From the NCBI GenBank assembly GCA_020847975.1, contig JADLBD010000110.1:1-64000 (forward strand): 64,000 nucleotides of DNA, read 5' to 3'. This stretch comes from Bryobacterales bacterium. GTDB lineage: Bacteria; Acidobacteriota; Terriglobia; Bryobacterales; Bryobacteraceae. Made by a program: the position numbers and the translations under genes. Below, in pieces: positions 52,547 to 61,707 of the stretch (position 1 is the first letter of the stretch; each line of letters begins with the position of its first letter). A model generated the notes under the pieces. It was given only the letters and a program-made list of their open reading frames with translations. It searched no databases and was not told the origin of the DNA.

Positions 52547-54157
52547 TCAGACTCCCCAACAGTAATCTTCAACAACACGCTCGAGGGTTTCGTCTTTCTC
52601 CATGAGACGCATCAACTCGAGCCGGATGGCATCGAGGAGCGCGTGCCAGCTTGCGGTGAGGACATTGTCGGAAACGCCGACCGTGGCCCAACTTCTTCGC
52701 TGATCGGACCATTCGACCAGAACCCGTACTTTTGCGGCAGTTCCCTTCTTCGTGTCAAGAACGCGGACTTTATAGTCGGTCAGCCGGACATTGGAGATGC
52801 TGGGGTAGAGCTGAGCGAGGCACTGGCGCAGGCACAGGTCCAGAGCGTTCACGGGACCATGGCCATTCGCCGTGGCAGAGTGGATTCCGTCCTGGGCTTT
52901 GAGGGTGACGGTGGCGACAGTTTGAGATTCCTTCGTCCCAGCGCCGCGGCTGGTAACCTCGTAGCTAACAACTTCAAAGAGATGCAAACCAGGATGGAGC
53001 GCCTCGCGTACGAGCAGTTCAAACGTACCTTCGGCCGCCTCGAGTTCGTAGCCCATGAACTCCATGTGTTTAATCCGCTCGAGAAGTTCGCGATGAGAGG
53101 CGTCGTCGAGGCGGTCAGTGAGCCCATGCTGTTTCAGTTTGTAGAGGATGTTGCTTCTACCGCTCAGGTCGCTGAGGAGGACGCGCTGCCGGTTACCCAC
53201 GGCATCGGGACGAATGTGTTCATAAGTGGCGGAGTCTTTGAGAACTGCACTGACATGCACTCCGCCTTTGTGAGCAAAGGCACTCCGGCCGACGTAGGGT
53301 TGATCATTGCGGACCGAAAGGTTGGCAAGTTCTGCAATGAAGCGGGCAACACTGGTGAGATGAGTTAACTTCTCCGATCCGACGGTCGTGTGGCCGAGTT
53401 TGAGTTCGAGATTGGCGAGAATGGAGCACATGTTTGCGTTGCCACACCTCTCACCATACCCGTTAAAGCAGCCTTGAACGTGCGTGGCTCCTGCCTCGAC
53501 CGCAGCAATGGTGTTCGCCGTGGCGACATCGGAATCATTATGGCAGTGAATGCCCAGGATGCCATCGAATCGCTTGCGGACATCAGAGAATATCTCGACC
53601 AGCCTGCCGGGAAGCGTGCCGCCGTTGGTATCGCAAAGGCAGAGAACATTCGCGCCAGCATTCTTCGCTGTCTCGAGTGTACGAAGCGCGAAATCGGGAT
53701 TGGAGAGGTAGCCATCAAAGAAGTGTTCCGCGTCGTAGACGACTTCTTTTCCGTGCGCTTTGAGGTAGGAAACCGTTTCCGAGATTAGCGCAAGATTCTC
53801 CTGCTCCGAGATTCCGAGAGCACGCTGGGTATGCAGATCCCAACTTTTCCCGAAGATAGAGATGACCGGCGTTGCAGCTTCGAGCAACTGACGAACATTG
53901 GGATCCTGATCCACCCGGTTGCGAGCAAACCGGGTGGATCCGAAGGCGGTGAGCCTAGCGTGCTTGAGATGGAGTTCGCGAGCCCGGGCAAAGAACTCCT
54001 TGTCGCGGGGGTTCGACCCGGGCCATCCGCCTTCAATGTAGTCGATACCGAGTTCGTCAAGCTTCTGGGCAATCACCAGTTTGTCTTCGACAGAGAAAGA
54101 GACGGCCTCGCCCTGAGTGCCGTCTCGCAACGTGGTATCGAACGTGAAGATTTTCAT
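52547..54157 (-). CDS. cimA: (R)-citramalate synthase
   Basis: 536 aa, as in CimA of the long (LeuA-like) type. The signature TTLRDGTQGEAVSFS (8-22) sits at the N-terminus, followed by IEGGWPGSNPRD, IHCHNDSDVATANTIAAVEAGA-type segments with metal-binding His residues, and the C-terminal regulatory domain (VRLTDYKVRVLDTKKGTAAKV). CimA condenses pyruvate with acetyl-CoA to citramalate, bypassing threonine in isoleucine synthesis. It follows ilvC by 40 nt on the same strand. It is identified as CimA rather than 2-isopropylmalate synthase because of the TQGEAVSFS variant and context. Confidence 0.92.
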   Translation of the reverse strand: MKIFTFDTTLRDGTQGEAVSFSVEDKLVIAQKLDELGIDYIEGGWPGSNPRDKEFFARARELHLKHARLTAFGSTRFARNRVDQDPNVRQLLEAATPVISIFGKSWDLHTQRALGISEQENLALISETVSYLKAHGKEVVYDAEHFFDGYLSNPDFALRTLETAKNAGANVLCLCDTNGGTLPGRLVEIFSDVRKRFDGILGIHCHNDSDVATANTIAAVEAGATHVQGCFNGYGERCGNANMCSILANLELKLGHTTVGSEKLTHLTSVARFIAELANLSVRNDQPYVGRSAFAHKGGVHVSAVLKDSATYEHIRPDAVGNRQRVLLSDLSGRSNILYKLKQHGLTDRLDDASHRELLERIKHMEFMGYELEAAEGTFELLVREALHPGLHLFEVVSYEVTSRGAGTKESQTVATVTLKAQDGIHSATANGHGPVNALDLCLRQCLAQLYPSISNVRLTDYKVRVLDTKKGTAAKVRVLVEWSDQRRSWATVGVSDNVLTASWHALLDAIRLELMRLMEKDETLERVVEDYCWGV

Positions 54158-54197
54158 GGCTCCTATCTCCGCACACCTTGCAGCCCAGCCTCCGAGG

Positions 54198-55223
54198 CTA
54201 GTTAGCCGCTACGGGCACACCCGCTTCCTTCTTGCGTTTGAGGAAGGTCATCATGTCACGCAATGGTCCACCGACCTTTTCGACGAGCAGGTTCTTGTTG
54301 GCTTCGCGCATAGCAAGGAAATTGTGACGTCCAGTCCTATTTTCCTCCATCCATTGGCGAGCAAATTCGCCGGACTGGATTTCGGCGAGGATCTTTTTCA
54401 TTTCCGCCTTGGTCTGGTCGTTGATGATACGAGGACCGCGGGTGTAGTCCCCGTACTCGGCAGTGTCGGACACGGAATAGCGCATGTAGCCCAAGCCGCC
54501 CTCATAGATGAGGTCGACGATGAGTTTGAGTTCGTGGAGGCACTCGAAGTAGGCGATTTCGGGGGCATAACCGGCTTCCACGAGGGTTTCAAAGCCTGCG
54601 TTGATGAGCGCGCTGACGCCTCCGCAGAGAACGGTCTGCTCGCCGAACAGGTCGCTTTCGGTCTCTTCCTTGAAGGTGGTTTCGATAACACCCGCTTTGA
54701 GGCAACCAAGCGCGAGGGCGTAGGCGAGGGCGTTCTGAAGGGCCTTCCCGGAAGGGTTCTGATGGATGGCCACAAGGGCAGGAACGCCAACCCCTTCGGT
54801 GAAGAGTTCCCGCACACGATGGCCGGGGGCTTTGGGAGCCACCATGGAAATGTCCACATCGGGAGGCGGGGCAATGAAGCCGAAGTGAATGTTGAAGCCA
54901 TGGGCGAACATGACGGTCTTACCGGCTTTCAGGTGGGGGGCGATTTCCTTGTTATAGATATCCGCCTGAATATGGTCTGACACGAGGATCATGATCATAT
55001 CGGCAACCTGAGCAGCCTCCGAGACGCTAAGGACGCGCAACCCGGCGGCCTCGGCCTTTTCCTTGCTCTTGCTGCCGGGATAGAGGCCGACAACAACGGA
55101 AGCCCCCGAGTCGCGCAGGTTAAGGGCATGCGCATGGCCCTGACTTCCATAGCCGACAATGGCAACAGTCCGGCCGTTGAGGTTATCCAGACTGCCATCC
55201 TTTTCATAGTAGCGATTAGGCAT
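54198..55223 (-). CDS. ilvC: Ketol-acid reductoisomerase (class I)
   Basis: 341 aa, the short class I form. N-terminal Rossmann motif [18 protein letters not shown] near residue 25, [11 protein letters not shown], the metal-binding [19 protein letters not shown] and [17 protein letters not shown]. It converts acetolactate and acetohydroxybutyrate to dihydroxy acids with NADPH and Mg2+. Its start lies inside the end of ilvN (8-nt overlap) with a GGAGTG site, so translation is coupled. Confidence 0.97.
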   Translation of the reverse strand: MPNRYYEKDGSLDNLNGRTVAIVGYGSQGHAHALNLRDSGASVVVGLYPGSKSKEKAEAAGLRVLSVSEAAQVADMIMILVSDHIQADIYNKEIAPHLKAGKTVMFAHGFNIHFGFIAPPPDVDISMVAPKAPGHRVRELFTEGVGVPALVAIHQNPSGKALQNALAYALALGCLKAGVIETTFKEETESDLFGEQTVLCGGVSALINAGFETLVEAGYAPEIAYFECLHELKLIVDLIYEGGLGYMRYSVSDTAEYGDYTRGPRIINDQTKAEMKKILAEIQSGEFARQWMEENRTGRHNFLAMREANKNLLVEKVGGPLRDMMTFLKRKKEAGVPVAAN

Positions 55224-55773
55224 TCAACACTCCGTTTCGATCTTTGGATTTGGAGGCCTCCACGCCGGTTGGGACAGGCGGAGAGAGGCGTAACTTTTTG
55301 GCTTCCAGGGAGACGGCAACCTGGCCGGATCGAGTGACTTCGATTTCGCCATAGCTGCGCATCACATCAATGAATTCGTCCATTTTTTCAACATCTCCCG
55401 TCGCTTCGATGGCGAAGCCTTCGAGGGAAGAGTCGACGACGCGGGCGCCGAAGATTTCAGCCTCCTTAAGGATAGCGGTCCTACTATCCATAGGGGCGCG
55501 GACGCGGAGAAGGACCATTTCCCTAGTAACGGCAGGGCCATCGGTCAGGTCGACCGCCTGCAGGACGTTGATCAGCTTATTCATCTGCTTGATGACCTGG
55601 CGGCGGAGAGGCGGTTCGACGTCAACAGCGATGGTCATGCGGGAAAGGGTGGGATCAAGAGTCCGGGCTACTGTCAGGCTCTCGATGTTGTAGCCACGGG
55701 CGCTCAACAATCCAGTTACGCGCATCAATGCACCGGGCTTGTTTTCCAGGAGAAGGGAGATCACTTGAATCAT
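55216..55773 (-). CDS. ilvN: Acetolactate synthase small (regulatory) subunit
   Basis: 185 aa from the ATG at 55773, chosen over the TTG at 55791 because a GAGG site sits right before it. ACT domain: [39 protein letters not shown]. The second ACT-like C-terminal half includes [18 protein letters not shown]. It binds valine-type feedback inhibitors and activates IlvB. It follows ilvB by 25 nt and overlaps ilvC. Confidence 0.95.
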   Translation of the reverse strand: MIQVISLLLENKPGALMRVTGLLSARGYNIESLTVARTLDPTLSRMTIAVDVEPPLRRQVIKQMNKLINVLQAVDLTDGPAVTREMVLLRVRAPMDSRTAILKEAEIFGARVVDSSLEGFAIEATGDVEKMDEFIDVMRSYGEIEVTRSGQVAVSLEAKKLRLSPPVPTGVEASKSKDRNGVLNA

Positions 55774-55798
55774 AAGAGTTCCTCGACGCAATTCACAC

Positions 55799-57529
55799 TC
55801 ACTTCAGAACCTCGACAGGTTGAGGAGGAGATAGGACCATCTCGTGCATGGCGCCACCTGCGGGCACCATGGGGAAAACGTTATCAAACGGGGCCACTTT
55901 GACATTCAGCAGATACGGACCAGGTTCGCGCACGGCCTCATCGAGGGCAGAACTCAGTTCCGAGGGCTTATCGATGGTTCGCCCTTTGAAGCCGTATGCA
56001 CGAGCAAGGAGTTCCGCATCAGGGAAGCAATCCAGTTGGACGGCACACATTCGGTTGTTGTAGAAGAGTTCCTGCCACTGTCGAACCATACCAAGATAGC
56101 CATTGTTCATGACGATCACCTTCAGCGGCAAACCGTAACTGGCAATAGTAGCGAGTTCCGGAATCGCCATCTGGAAGCCACCGTCGCCCACAACGGCGAA
56201 AACCAGTTTGTCGGGACGGGCGAACTGAGCGCCGATGGCAGCCGGCAAGCCGAAGCCCATTGCTCCGAGTCCACCGGAGTTGAGCCACAAACGAGGATGG
56301 TTGAAGCGAATGAACTGCGCAGCCCACATCTGGTGCTGGCCAACATCCGCGGAGACGATGGCTTCACCGGCGGAAAGACGGTCAATTTCCACCATCAAGT
56401 GTTGTGGCTTGATTTCCGTGGAGGAGAAGGCGGGAACCAGCGGGTGCTCGGCTTGCCAATCGCGGACTTGCTTCCACCAGAGGCGGCGGTGTTCCGAGTT
56501 GACATCACCCATGCTTGGCCTGAGTTCGGCCAGCGCTTTAGTGAGTTTGGGTAGCACCTTTTTGACATCTCCGACAATGGGCAGATCCGCGTTGCGGATC
56601 TTGCCGATCTCGGCGGGGTCCACGTCCACATGGATCACTTTTGCGTGAGGCGCAAAGGCGGCGAGCCGTCCGGTGACGCGATCATCGAAGCGAACGCCCA
56701 AGGCAATGAGCAGGTCGGCTTGCGACATACCCATGTTTGCGGCGTAGCTCCCATGCATGCCGGGCATGCTGACAAAATTGGGATGCGAAGACGGCAGAGC
56801 GCCTAAGCCCATTAACGTACAGACTGTGGGGCAGTCGATTAGCTCGACCAATTCGCGCAACTCTTCGCTGGCGGCGGCGGCAATGATGCCTCCACCTGCA
56901 TAGACATACGGGCGACGAGACTCCCAGATCATTTGAGCTGCCCGGCGAATCTGTCCGGAATGCCCTTCGGTTACGAGTTTGTAGCCAGGGAGGTGAATGG
57001 CGCTGACAGGGCTGTAATGACCTTGGCCCTGAAAGACATCTTTAGGTATGTCGACCAACACGGGACCTGGGCGCCCTGTGGCAGCGATGAAAAATGCTTC
57101 GTGGACGATTTGGGGAAGATCGTTGAGGGTCTTGACCAGGAAGTTGTGCTTCGTGCAAGAACGGGTGATTCCGAAGGTATCCGCTTCCTGGAAGGCATCG
57201 CTGCCAATGAGCTTCGAGGTTACCTGTCCGGTGATGGCCACCAGCGGAATGGAATCCATCATTGCGTCGACGAGTCCAGTAACCAGATTGGTTGCTCCGG
57301 GCCCGGAGGTGGCGCAACAGACGCCCACCTTACCGGTGGAGCGGGCATATCCTTCAGCGGCAAACGCCGCATTTTCCTCGTGGCGAACGAGGATGTGGCG
57401 GATCGGGTCATCGTGAAGGCAATCGTAGAGGGGTAAGGTAACACCACCTGGGTAACCGAAGATAACGTCCACCCCCTCTCGAGAGAGGCATTCAAGAAGC
57501 ATCCGGGCTCCACTCATCAAATTCGACAT
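55799..57529 (-). CDS. ilvB: Acetolactate synthase large (catalytic) subunit
   Basis: 576 aa. N-terminal TPP-binding part with FGYPGGVTLPLYD and RHEENAAFAAEGYARSTG (catalytic Glu). FAD and middle domain with LIALGVRFDDRVTGRLAAF. C-terminal TPP/Mg2+ motif VVGDGGFQMAIPEL to VMNNGYLGMVRQWQE. It makes acetolactate or acetohydroxybutyrate. An AGAGG ribosome-binding site precedes the ATG. It is the first structural gene of ilvB-ilvN-ilvC-cimA and is preceded by a leader peptide. Confidence 0.97.
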   Translation of the reverse strand: MSNLMSGARMLLECLSREGVDVIFGYPGGVTLPLYDCLHDDPIRHILVRHEENAAFAAEGYARSTGKVGVCCATSGPGATNLVTGLVDAMMDSIPLVAITGQVTSKLIGSDAFQEADTFGITRSCTKHNFLVKTLNDLPQIVHEAFFIAATGRPGPVLVDIPKDVFQGQGHYSPVSAIHLPGYKLVTEGHSGQIRRAAQMIWESRRPYVYAGGGIIAAAASEELRELVELIDCPTVCTLMGLGALPSSHPNFVSMPGMHGSYAANMGMSQADLLIALGVRFDDRVTGRLAAFAPHAKVIHVDVDPAEIGKIRNADLPIVGDVKKVLPKLTKALAELRPSMGDVNSEHRRLWWKQVRDWQAEHPLVPAFSSTEIKPQHLMVEIDRLSAGEAIVSADVGQHQMWAAQFIRFNHPRLWLNSGGLGAMGFGLPAAIGAQFARPDKLVFAVVGDGGFQMAIPELATIASYGLPLKVIVMNNGYLGMVRQWQELFYNNRMCAVQLDCFPDAELLARAYGFKGRTIDKPSELSSALDEAVREPGPYLLNVKVAPFDNVFPMVPAGGAMHEMVLSPPQPVEVLK

Positions 57530-57599
57530 TGCACTTTACCTCTTTCCACTAGAAACATGCTGTGACAAGATCGGCCTACAGATAAGAGTGCCGACCAAC

Positions 57600-57633
57600 A
57601 AAAAAGGCCACCGGCCGACTAACTTTGCCCCGC
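57600..57633 (-). terminator. Attenuator-like hairpin and U-run in the ilvB leader
   Basis: On the minus strand GGCC-GGT-GGCC (57616 to 57606) is followed at once by TTTTTT (57605-57600). The GC stem is short (4 bp). Just upstream, GCGGGGC (57633 to 57627) can pair with GCCCCGC at the end of the leader peptide, enclosing a second hairpin CCAGTGTT/AACACTTGG. CCGGCC in the leader codons can pair with GGCCGG of the terminator arm. Mutually exclusive pairings of this kind are typical of transcription attenuators; no folding program was run. Confidence 0.5.
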
Positions 57634-57666
57634 CGATGACCCAAGTGTTTCAGAAGAACACTGGAC

Positions 57667-57765
57667 TCACGCGGGGCCGGCTACGATGACCCCAATAATA
57701 CCTACGATTACGGATACAAGGATGGTGCGGTTAGAAAGGAGAAGCTGGGAGAGCGTGGACACCAT
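57667..57765 (-). CDS. Branched-chain amino-acid leader peptide of the ilv operon (32 aa)
   Basis: An ATG at 57765 starts a 32-codon frame ending in TGA at 57667. Residues 15-28 read ILVSVIVGIIGVIV: 11 of 14 are Ile, Val or Leu, the three products of the downstream pathway. Overall half the peptide is branched-chain. It lies 137 nt upstream of ilvB, with the terminator-like hairpin between. A TTG nine codons earlier (CCC TTG TGG) could be an alternative start, and an in-frame stop lies upstream. The ribosome-binding site is weak. By analogy, ribosome stalling would prevent terminator formation when charged tRNA-Ile/Val/Leu is short. Confidence 0.7.
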   Translation of the reverse strand: MVSTLSQLLLSNRTILVSVIVGIIGVIVAGPA

Positions 57766-57842
57766 ACCGTTGAAAAGGAATCTACTCCACAAGGGTAGAC
57801 CAAGAAGCAGGCCAAATGCAAGAGGGGCGTAGCATAAATATT

Positions 57843-57860
57843 TTTAATGTATGCATTAAA
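57843..57860. repeat. 18-nt palindrome upstream of the ilv leader
   Basis: TTTAATG-TATG-CATTAAA, perfect 7-bp arms. It lies 78 nt before the leader ATG, where the operon promoter should be, so it may be an operator. No adjacent clear -35/-10 pair could be named. Confidence 0.35.
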
Positions 57861-58118
57861 CGGGGGGCCGATTTAGCACTCGGGCCTCTCGGTGGAGTAT
57901 AAGTAATTTCTTTTGTGTGCTTTAGCTAGACGGTAAGGACAATCAGAGAGTTGACCAGAAGCCAGTCACAGCGTTTTCAAACTTTTCATTTTCCATCTTT
58001 TCAATCACTTACGTAACGCCTTGACCCTTTGGACAAGGGCGCCGTTGTTACATTTGGATCAGAAGTTGGCTGTTGTATCCGCCGGGAGTGACCGGAGGGC
58101 ACCGACGGCCGAGAAGAG
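57861..58118. other. Spacer between ilv operon and phage block
   Basis: No gene found. It has four TTTTC motifs in a short stretch (starts at 57974, 57983, 57989, 57998), two TTGACC hexamers and a small CCTTG/CAAGG stem. No tRNA, integrase or attachment core recognised. It must include the left boundary of the phage-derived block. Confidence 0.5.
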
Positions 58119-58361
58119 ATGAAAAAAAAAGAAGATTCGCAGCCGACCGGCGGAGAACATGAGCAGTTAGACATAGCCCCGCCGAAATTGGCCGAACGGC
58201 TGTTTCATAATGCCGCCTGGCATTTACTACAGGAACAAATAACAGTCATGGAGTTCATGAGGCTGATCCACCTGAAGCAAGAGATCGGTGGAGAGCAGAT
58301 CAGGGAGATTCTTGTCCGATGGGTAGAAGAGTCACAGGAGGGTTGTGCAGACAAGACATAA
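58119..58361 (+). CDS. Small phage protein before TerL (possible small terminase)
   Basis: 80 aa, starting MKKKEDSQPTGGEHEQ at an ATG after GAGAAGAG. The first 20 residues are polar; the remainder is one helical domain (ERLFHNAAWHLLQEQ, VMEFMRLIHLKQEI, QIREILVRWVEESQEG). It contains a nine-A run just after the start codon. It overlaps TerL by 43 nt. The position is that of a terminase small subunit, but no helix-turn-helix is clear, so the call is positional. Confidence 0.5.
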   Translation: MKKKEDSQPTGGEHEQLDIAPPKLAERLFHNAAWHLLQEQITVMEFMRLIHLKQEIGGEQIREILVRWVEESQEGCADKT

Positions 58362-59620
58362 GGTATTCTCCGCTGCCGTCACAAGCCAGGTTTCACGGTT
58401 CGAGGTCGCGGTTCAAGGGATTTTCCGGACCGATTGGAAGCGGGAAAAGTCAAGCGCTCTGTCATGAGGCCATCCGGCTGAGTTACTTGAATCCCGGCAG
58501 ACTTGGCCTCGTCGGGGCGCCTACATATCCGATGCTGAGAGACTCGACGCAGGTTGCTTTCCTAGATGTATTACGAGGCAACAGAATCCCTTTTGAACAG
58601 AATCGGACGGAGAACACAATCACGCTTTCGGACGCGGGTTCGAAGATTCTGTTTCGGCCGTTGGAAGACTACGACCGGCTACGAGGAACAAATCTCGCGT
58701 GGTTTGGAGTCGACGAACTTACCTATACGCCGGAGGCAGCATGGTTGAGGTTGGAAGGAAGACTGCGCGATCCAAGAGCAAAGCGCATGTGCGGTTTCGG
58801 GGTGTGGACCCCGAAGGGGTACGACTGGGTATACGAGAGATTCATTCGGCCGCGGGAGGGAGATTATGAAGTAATCATTGCTACACCAGGCGAGAACCGC
58901 CACGTACTCGAAACCGCGCCGGACTTCTACGAACGTCTCCGTCGCAGCTATGACGAACACTTTTACCGCCAGGAAGTACTTGGCGAGTACATGGCAGGGA
59001 CGACGGATAGGGTTTACTACAATTTCGACCGTACCCGCCAAGTTATGGATATTTCGGCAACGGAGGGTGAACCCTTGCTTTGGGCGCTGGATTTCAACGT
59101 GAGCCCCATGTGCTCCGTGGTCGCCCAACGGTCCGGCACAGCATTGCGAGTAGTGGACGAGATCGTCCTGCAGCGGTCTTCCACATGGGAAGCATGCGAG
59201 GAGTTCTCCAACCGTTACCACGGGAGGTTCCCCGCCTTGTACATTTATGGCGACGCATCGGGTTACCACTCGCAGACAAGCGGCACAACGGATTACCAGA
59301 TCATTCGCACACACCTGAGCCGCACGTGGCGGAATTTGAGCATCCGCGTTCCGAAGGGCAATCCGCCGGTGAGGGCCCGCGCGGCTCTTGTAAACAATCG
59401 ACTTCTATCCGCAACGGGAGATGTGGATATTCTCATCGCACCTCGGTGCCGCCATCTCATCAAGGACTTAGAAGAGGTGACATACAAGCCCGGAACGGGC
59501 GTTATTGACAAGGACCGTGACACGCAGCGGACGCACACGAGCGACGCGCTCGGGTACCTCGTCTGGCAAGAGTTCGGCGACCGACCAACCATCGGCGAGC
59601 AGAACAGAAGGTTATTCTAA
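58319..59620 (+). CDS. Phage terminase large subunit (TerL)
   Basis: 433 aa. ATPase motifs: Walker A GPIGSGKS (37-44) and Walker B-like AWFGVDELTY. RNase H-like nuclease acidic residues are visible in LLWALDFNVS, IYGDASGYHS and HTSDALGYLVW. It packages DNA into the procapsid. The start ATG lies inside the small upstream frame. It is the strongest evidence that this block comes from a tailed phage. Confidence 0.92.
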   Translation: MGRRVTGGLCRQDIRYSPLPSQARFHGSRSRFKGFSGPIGSGKSQALCHEAIRLSYLNPGRLGLVGAPTYPMLRDSTQVAFLDVLRGNRIPFEQNRTENTITLSDAGSKILFRPLEDYDRLRGTNLAWFGVDELTYTPEAAWLRLEGRLRDPRAKRMCGFGVWTPKGYDWVYERFIRPREGDYEVIIATPGENRHVLETAPDFYERLRRSYDEHFYRQEVLGEYMAGTTDRVYYNFDRTRQVMDISATEGEPLLWALDFNVSPMCSVVAQRSGTALRVVDEIVLQRSSTWEACEEFSNRYHGRFPALYIYGDASGYHSQTSGTTDYQIIRTHLSRTWRNLSIRVPKGNPPVRARAALVNNRLLSATGDVDILIAPRCRHLIKDLEEVTYKPGTGVIDKDRDTQRTHTSDALGYLVWQEFGDRPTIGEQNRRLF

Positions 59621-59654
59621 CAGCGCCGCCGAGGGCGCATTGGAGGAACTCCGA

Positions 59655-61040
59655 ATGGACATCACACAAGAGCATTCCGACTACACACTTTCCAAACCGA
59701 TTTTGCGCAAGTATGGCGATCTGTACGCCGGCGGCGAACAACTAAAGTCCCGAGCAACAGAGTACTTGGCGAGCAGGCAAAAAGAGCCGCCGGATGTTTA
59801 CGCAGAGCGGCTGTCACGAGTGTTCTACGAGAACTATATCGGTTCCATCATCGACTGGTACTCGGCTACGGTGTTTCGGCGTGAGCCAGCATTAAGCTTT
59901 GAAGCACAAGACGAGTCGGCGAAGGCGTTTTACTCCTCGTTTGCCGATGATTGTGACTTGCGAGGAACGAGTCTGGCTTCAATGCTGCGACAGCAGTTCG
60001 TAGGGACACTCGTCAACGGGCGGAGCTACCTTCTTCTCGATTTTCCCCGATCCAACATCCAACCGACCACGCGGGCGGAGGAGGATCTGTACGGGATGTC
60101 GCGAGCATACCTGGTCGACTACGGCGCAGAGAATCTGATCAATTGGAGCCGCGATGAGCGAGGAATATTTGACTGGGTAGTGCTGCGACAGAGAAGCCAA
60201 CGAACGGACTCACCTGGGAGCGCCGGGCCAAAGGCGGAGACCAAGTGGCTCTATTATGACCGTTCGAAATACCGCATATATACCCGGGTGGAAAGCGACT
60301 CTCCAAACGCAGAGGTGGTCCTGGCCGACGAAGGTTACCATGGGCTGGCCTCGCAGGGTATCGTGCCTCTTTTCGAACTCAAGGTATCCGAAGGCCTTTG
60401 GTTGATGAACAAAGCGGCCTTATTGCAGTTGGAGCATTTCAACAAATCAAATGCCTTGGCGTGGGCCCTGACGATGGGGCTGTTTGCGATGCCGGTCATC
60501 TACTCAGACAAGGAGTGGCGGCAGATGGTGGGTGAGTCGTACTACATCCAGTTGGGGCAAGGCGACCGGTTTGGATGGACGGAACCAGAGGGCCGCGTCT
60601 TTCAGATTGCCGCGGACAACTTGTCCAGGCTCCAAGAGGAGATCTACCGAGTTTGCTATTTGCAGCACCAAGCGCAAAGCGTGAACAGCAGAGGGCCGAG
60701 CCAGTCAGGGCTGAGCAAGCAGAGAGACTTCTCGGTAACGCAGGAAGTACTGCGAGGGTTTGGCGACACGATAAAGGACTATATCAAGAAGATCTTACGC
60801 GCACTGATTACGGCGAGACGAGACAGAGTCTATGTGGATGCAACGGGCATGGACGACTTCGATATTGGCGATTTTGCATCGGACCTGGCAGACGCCGAGA
60901 GGCTGTTGAGTTTGGATATTCCTTCCTCGACACTACGGGCCCAGGTGTTCAGAAAACTCGCGGCAAAGTATCTCTGCGATGTCCGGCAAGACATCAAGGA
61001 CCGCATTAATGTCGAGATCGATCAATCGATGTTGCGGTAA
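59655..61040 (+). CDS. Phage portal protein (DUF4055-like)
   Basis: 461 aa from the ATG at 59655, with a GGAGGA site; the frame opens at 59505, but that part overlaps TerL. Conserved features include LKSRATEYLASRQ, YAERLSRVFYENYIGSIIDW, RREPALSFEA, FVGTLVNGRSYLLLDFP, HFNKSNALAWALTMGLFAMP and LQLGQGDRFGW-like segments, in the order seen in DUF4055 portal-like proteins. The C-terminal helix DIKDRINVEIDQSMLR would face the capsid interior. It forms the dodecameric DNA channel. Sits between TerL and the scaffold-like gene. Confidence 0.82.
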   Translation: MDITQEHSDYTLSKPILRKYGDLYAGGEQLKSRATEYLASRQKEPPDVYAERLSRVFYENYIGSIIDWYSATVFRREPALSFEAQDESAKAFYSSFADDCDLRGTSLASMLRQQFVGTLVNGRSYLLLDFPRSNIQPTTRAEEDLYGMSRAYLVDYGAENLINWSRDERGIFDWVVLRQRSQRTDSPGSAGPKAETKWLYYDRSKYRIYTRVESDSPNAEVVLADEGYHGLASQGIVPLFELKVSEGLWLMNKAALLQLEHFNKSNALAWALTMGLFAMPVIYSDKEWRQMVGESYYIQLGQGDRFGWTEPEGRVFQIAADNLSRLQEEIYRVCYLQHQAQSVNSRGPSQSGLSKQRDFSVTQEVLRGFGDTIKDYIKKILRALITARRDRVYVDATGMDDFDIGDFASDLADAERLLSLDIPSSTLRAQVFRKLAAKYLCDVRQDIKDRINVEIDQSMLR

Positions 61041-61058
61041 GGAGTACGGAACACATAT

Positions 61059-61649
61059 ATGAGCGAAGAAAGCAGCACACAAAGTTTGGGAGGACCTCAA
61101 TCGGAGGATATCCGAACATTGATCAGACACGTGATCCGTGAATACAACACGGAAGAGAAGGAACGGAGTGAGCCGGCGTACAAGGTGGAACTTCAGGAGG
61201 AACGGCGCCGCCGGGAGCAACTGGAGCGTCGCATCAATGAACTCGCCGAAGAGAACCGGCGCAGCCGGGCGATTGCCGAGGAGGCGGAGCGACAAACGGT
61301 AATCCGCACCGAACTTCAGAAACACGGAGTGACCAAACTGGACCTTGCTTTCAAGGTGGTCAAGGACGATGTTCGGCGGAGCGGTGAAGGACAGTATCTC
61401 GCCCGGGGCTCCGAGGGAGATATCCCGCTCACAGAGTATATGACGCGGTTTGTTGAGGAGAATCCTGAATTTTTGCCGGCCCGCTTATCAGGCGGATCGG
61501 GCGCCGCATCGGGCGTGCGGTCGAGCATGCCCAAACCAGCAACTTTCATTGACATCGACAAGATACGACCGGGCATGGACCCTAAGGATCTTGCGCGAAT
61601 TCGAGAAGAAGTTGCACGTGTGGCCCAGCAAAGTCTATCCGGCGGATAG
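61059..61649 (+). CDS. Phage scaffolding-like protein
   Basis: 196 aa. The central stretch is a long charged coiled coil (VELQEERRRREQLERRINE, AEENRRSRAIAEEAERQ), followed by a Gly/Ser-rich segment and a helical end (DPKDLARIREEVARVAQQ). There is no catalytic motif. Small charged coiled-coil proteins between portal and capsid genes usually guide capsid assembly. An AAGGAG site precedes the start. Family not certain. Confidence 0.65.
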   Translation: MSEESSTQSLGGPQSEDIRTLIRHVIREYNTEEKERSEPAYKVELQEERRRREQLERRINELAEENRRSRAIAEEAERQTVIRTELQKHGVTKLDLAFKVVKDDVRRSGEGQYLARGSEGDIPLTEYMTRFVEENPEFLPARLSGGSGAASGVRSSMPKPATFIDIDKIRPGMDPKDLARIREEVARVAQQSLSGG

Positions 61650-61707
61650 CAAGCGGCAGCCGCACGATGGATGGAACGAATCAGAAGAATTAGGAGAGTA
61701 AAGCCTG

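Noticed and set aside
58119-58135. Programmed slippage at the nine-A run
   Set aside because: The zero frame continues through a sensible 80-aa protein; shifted frames give nothing useful.
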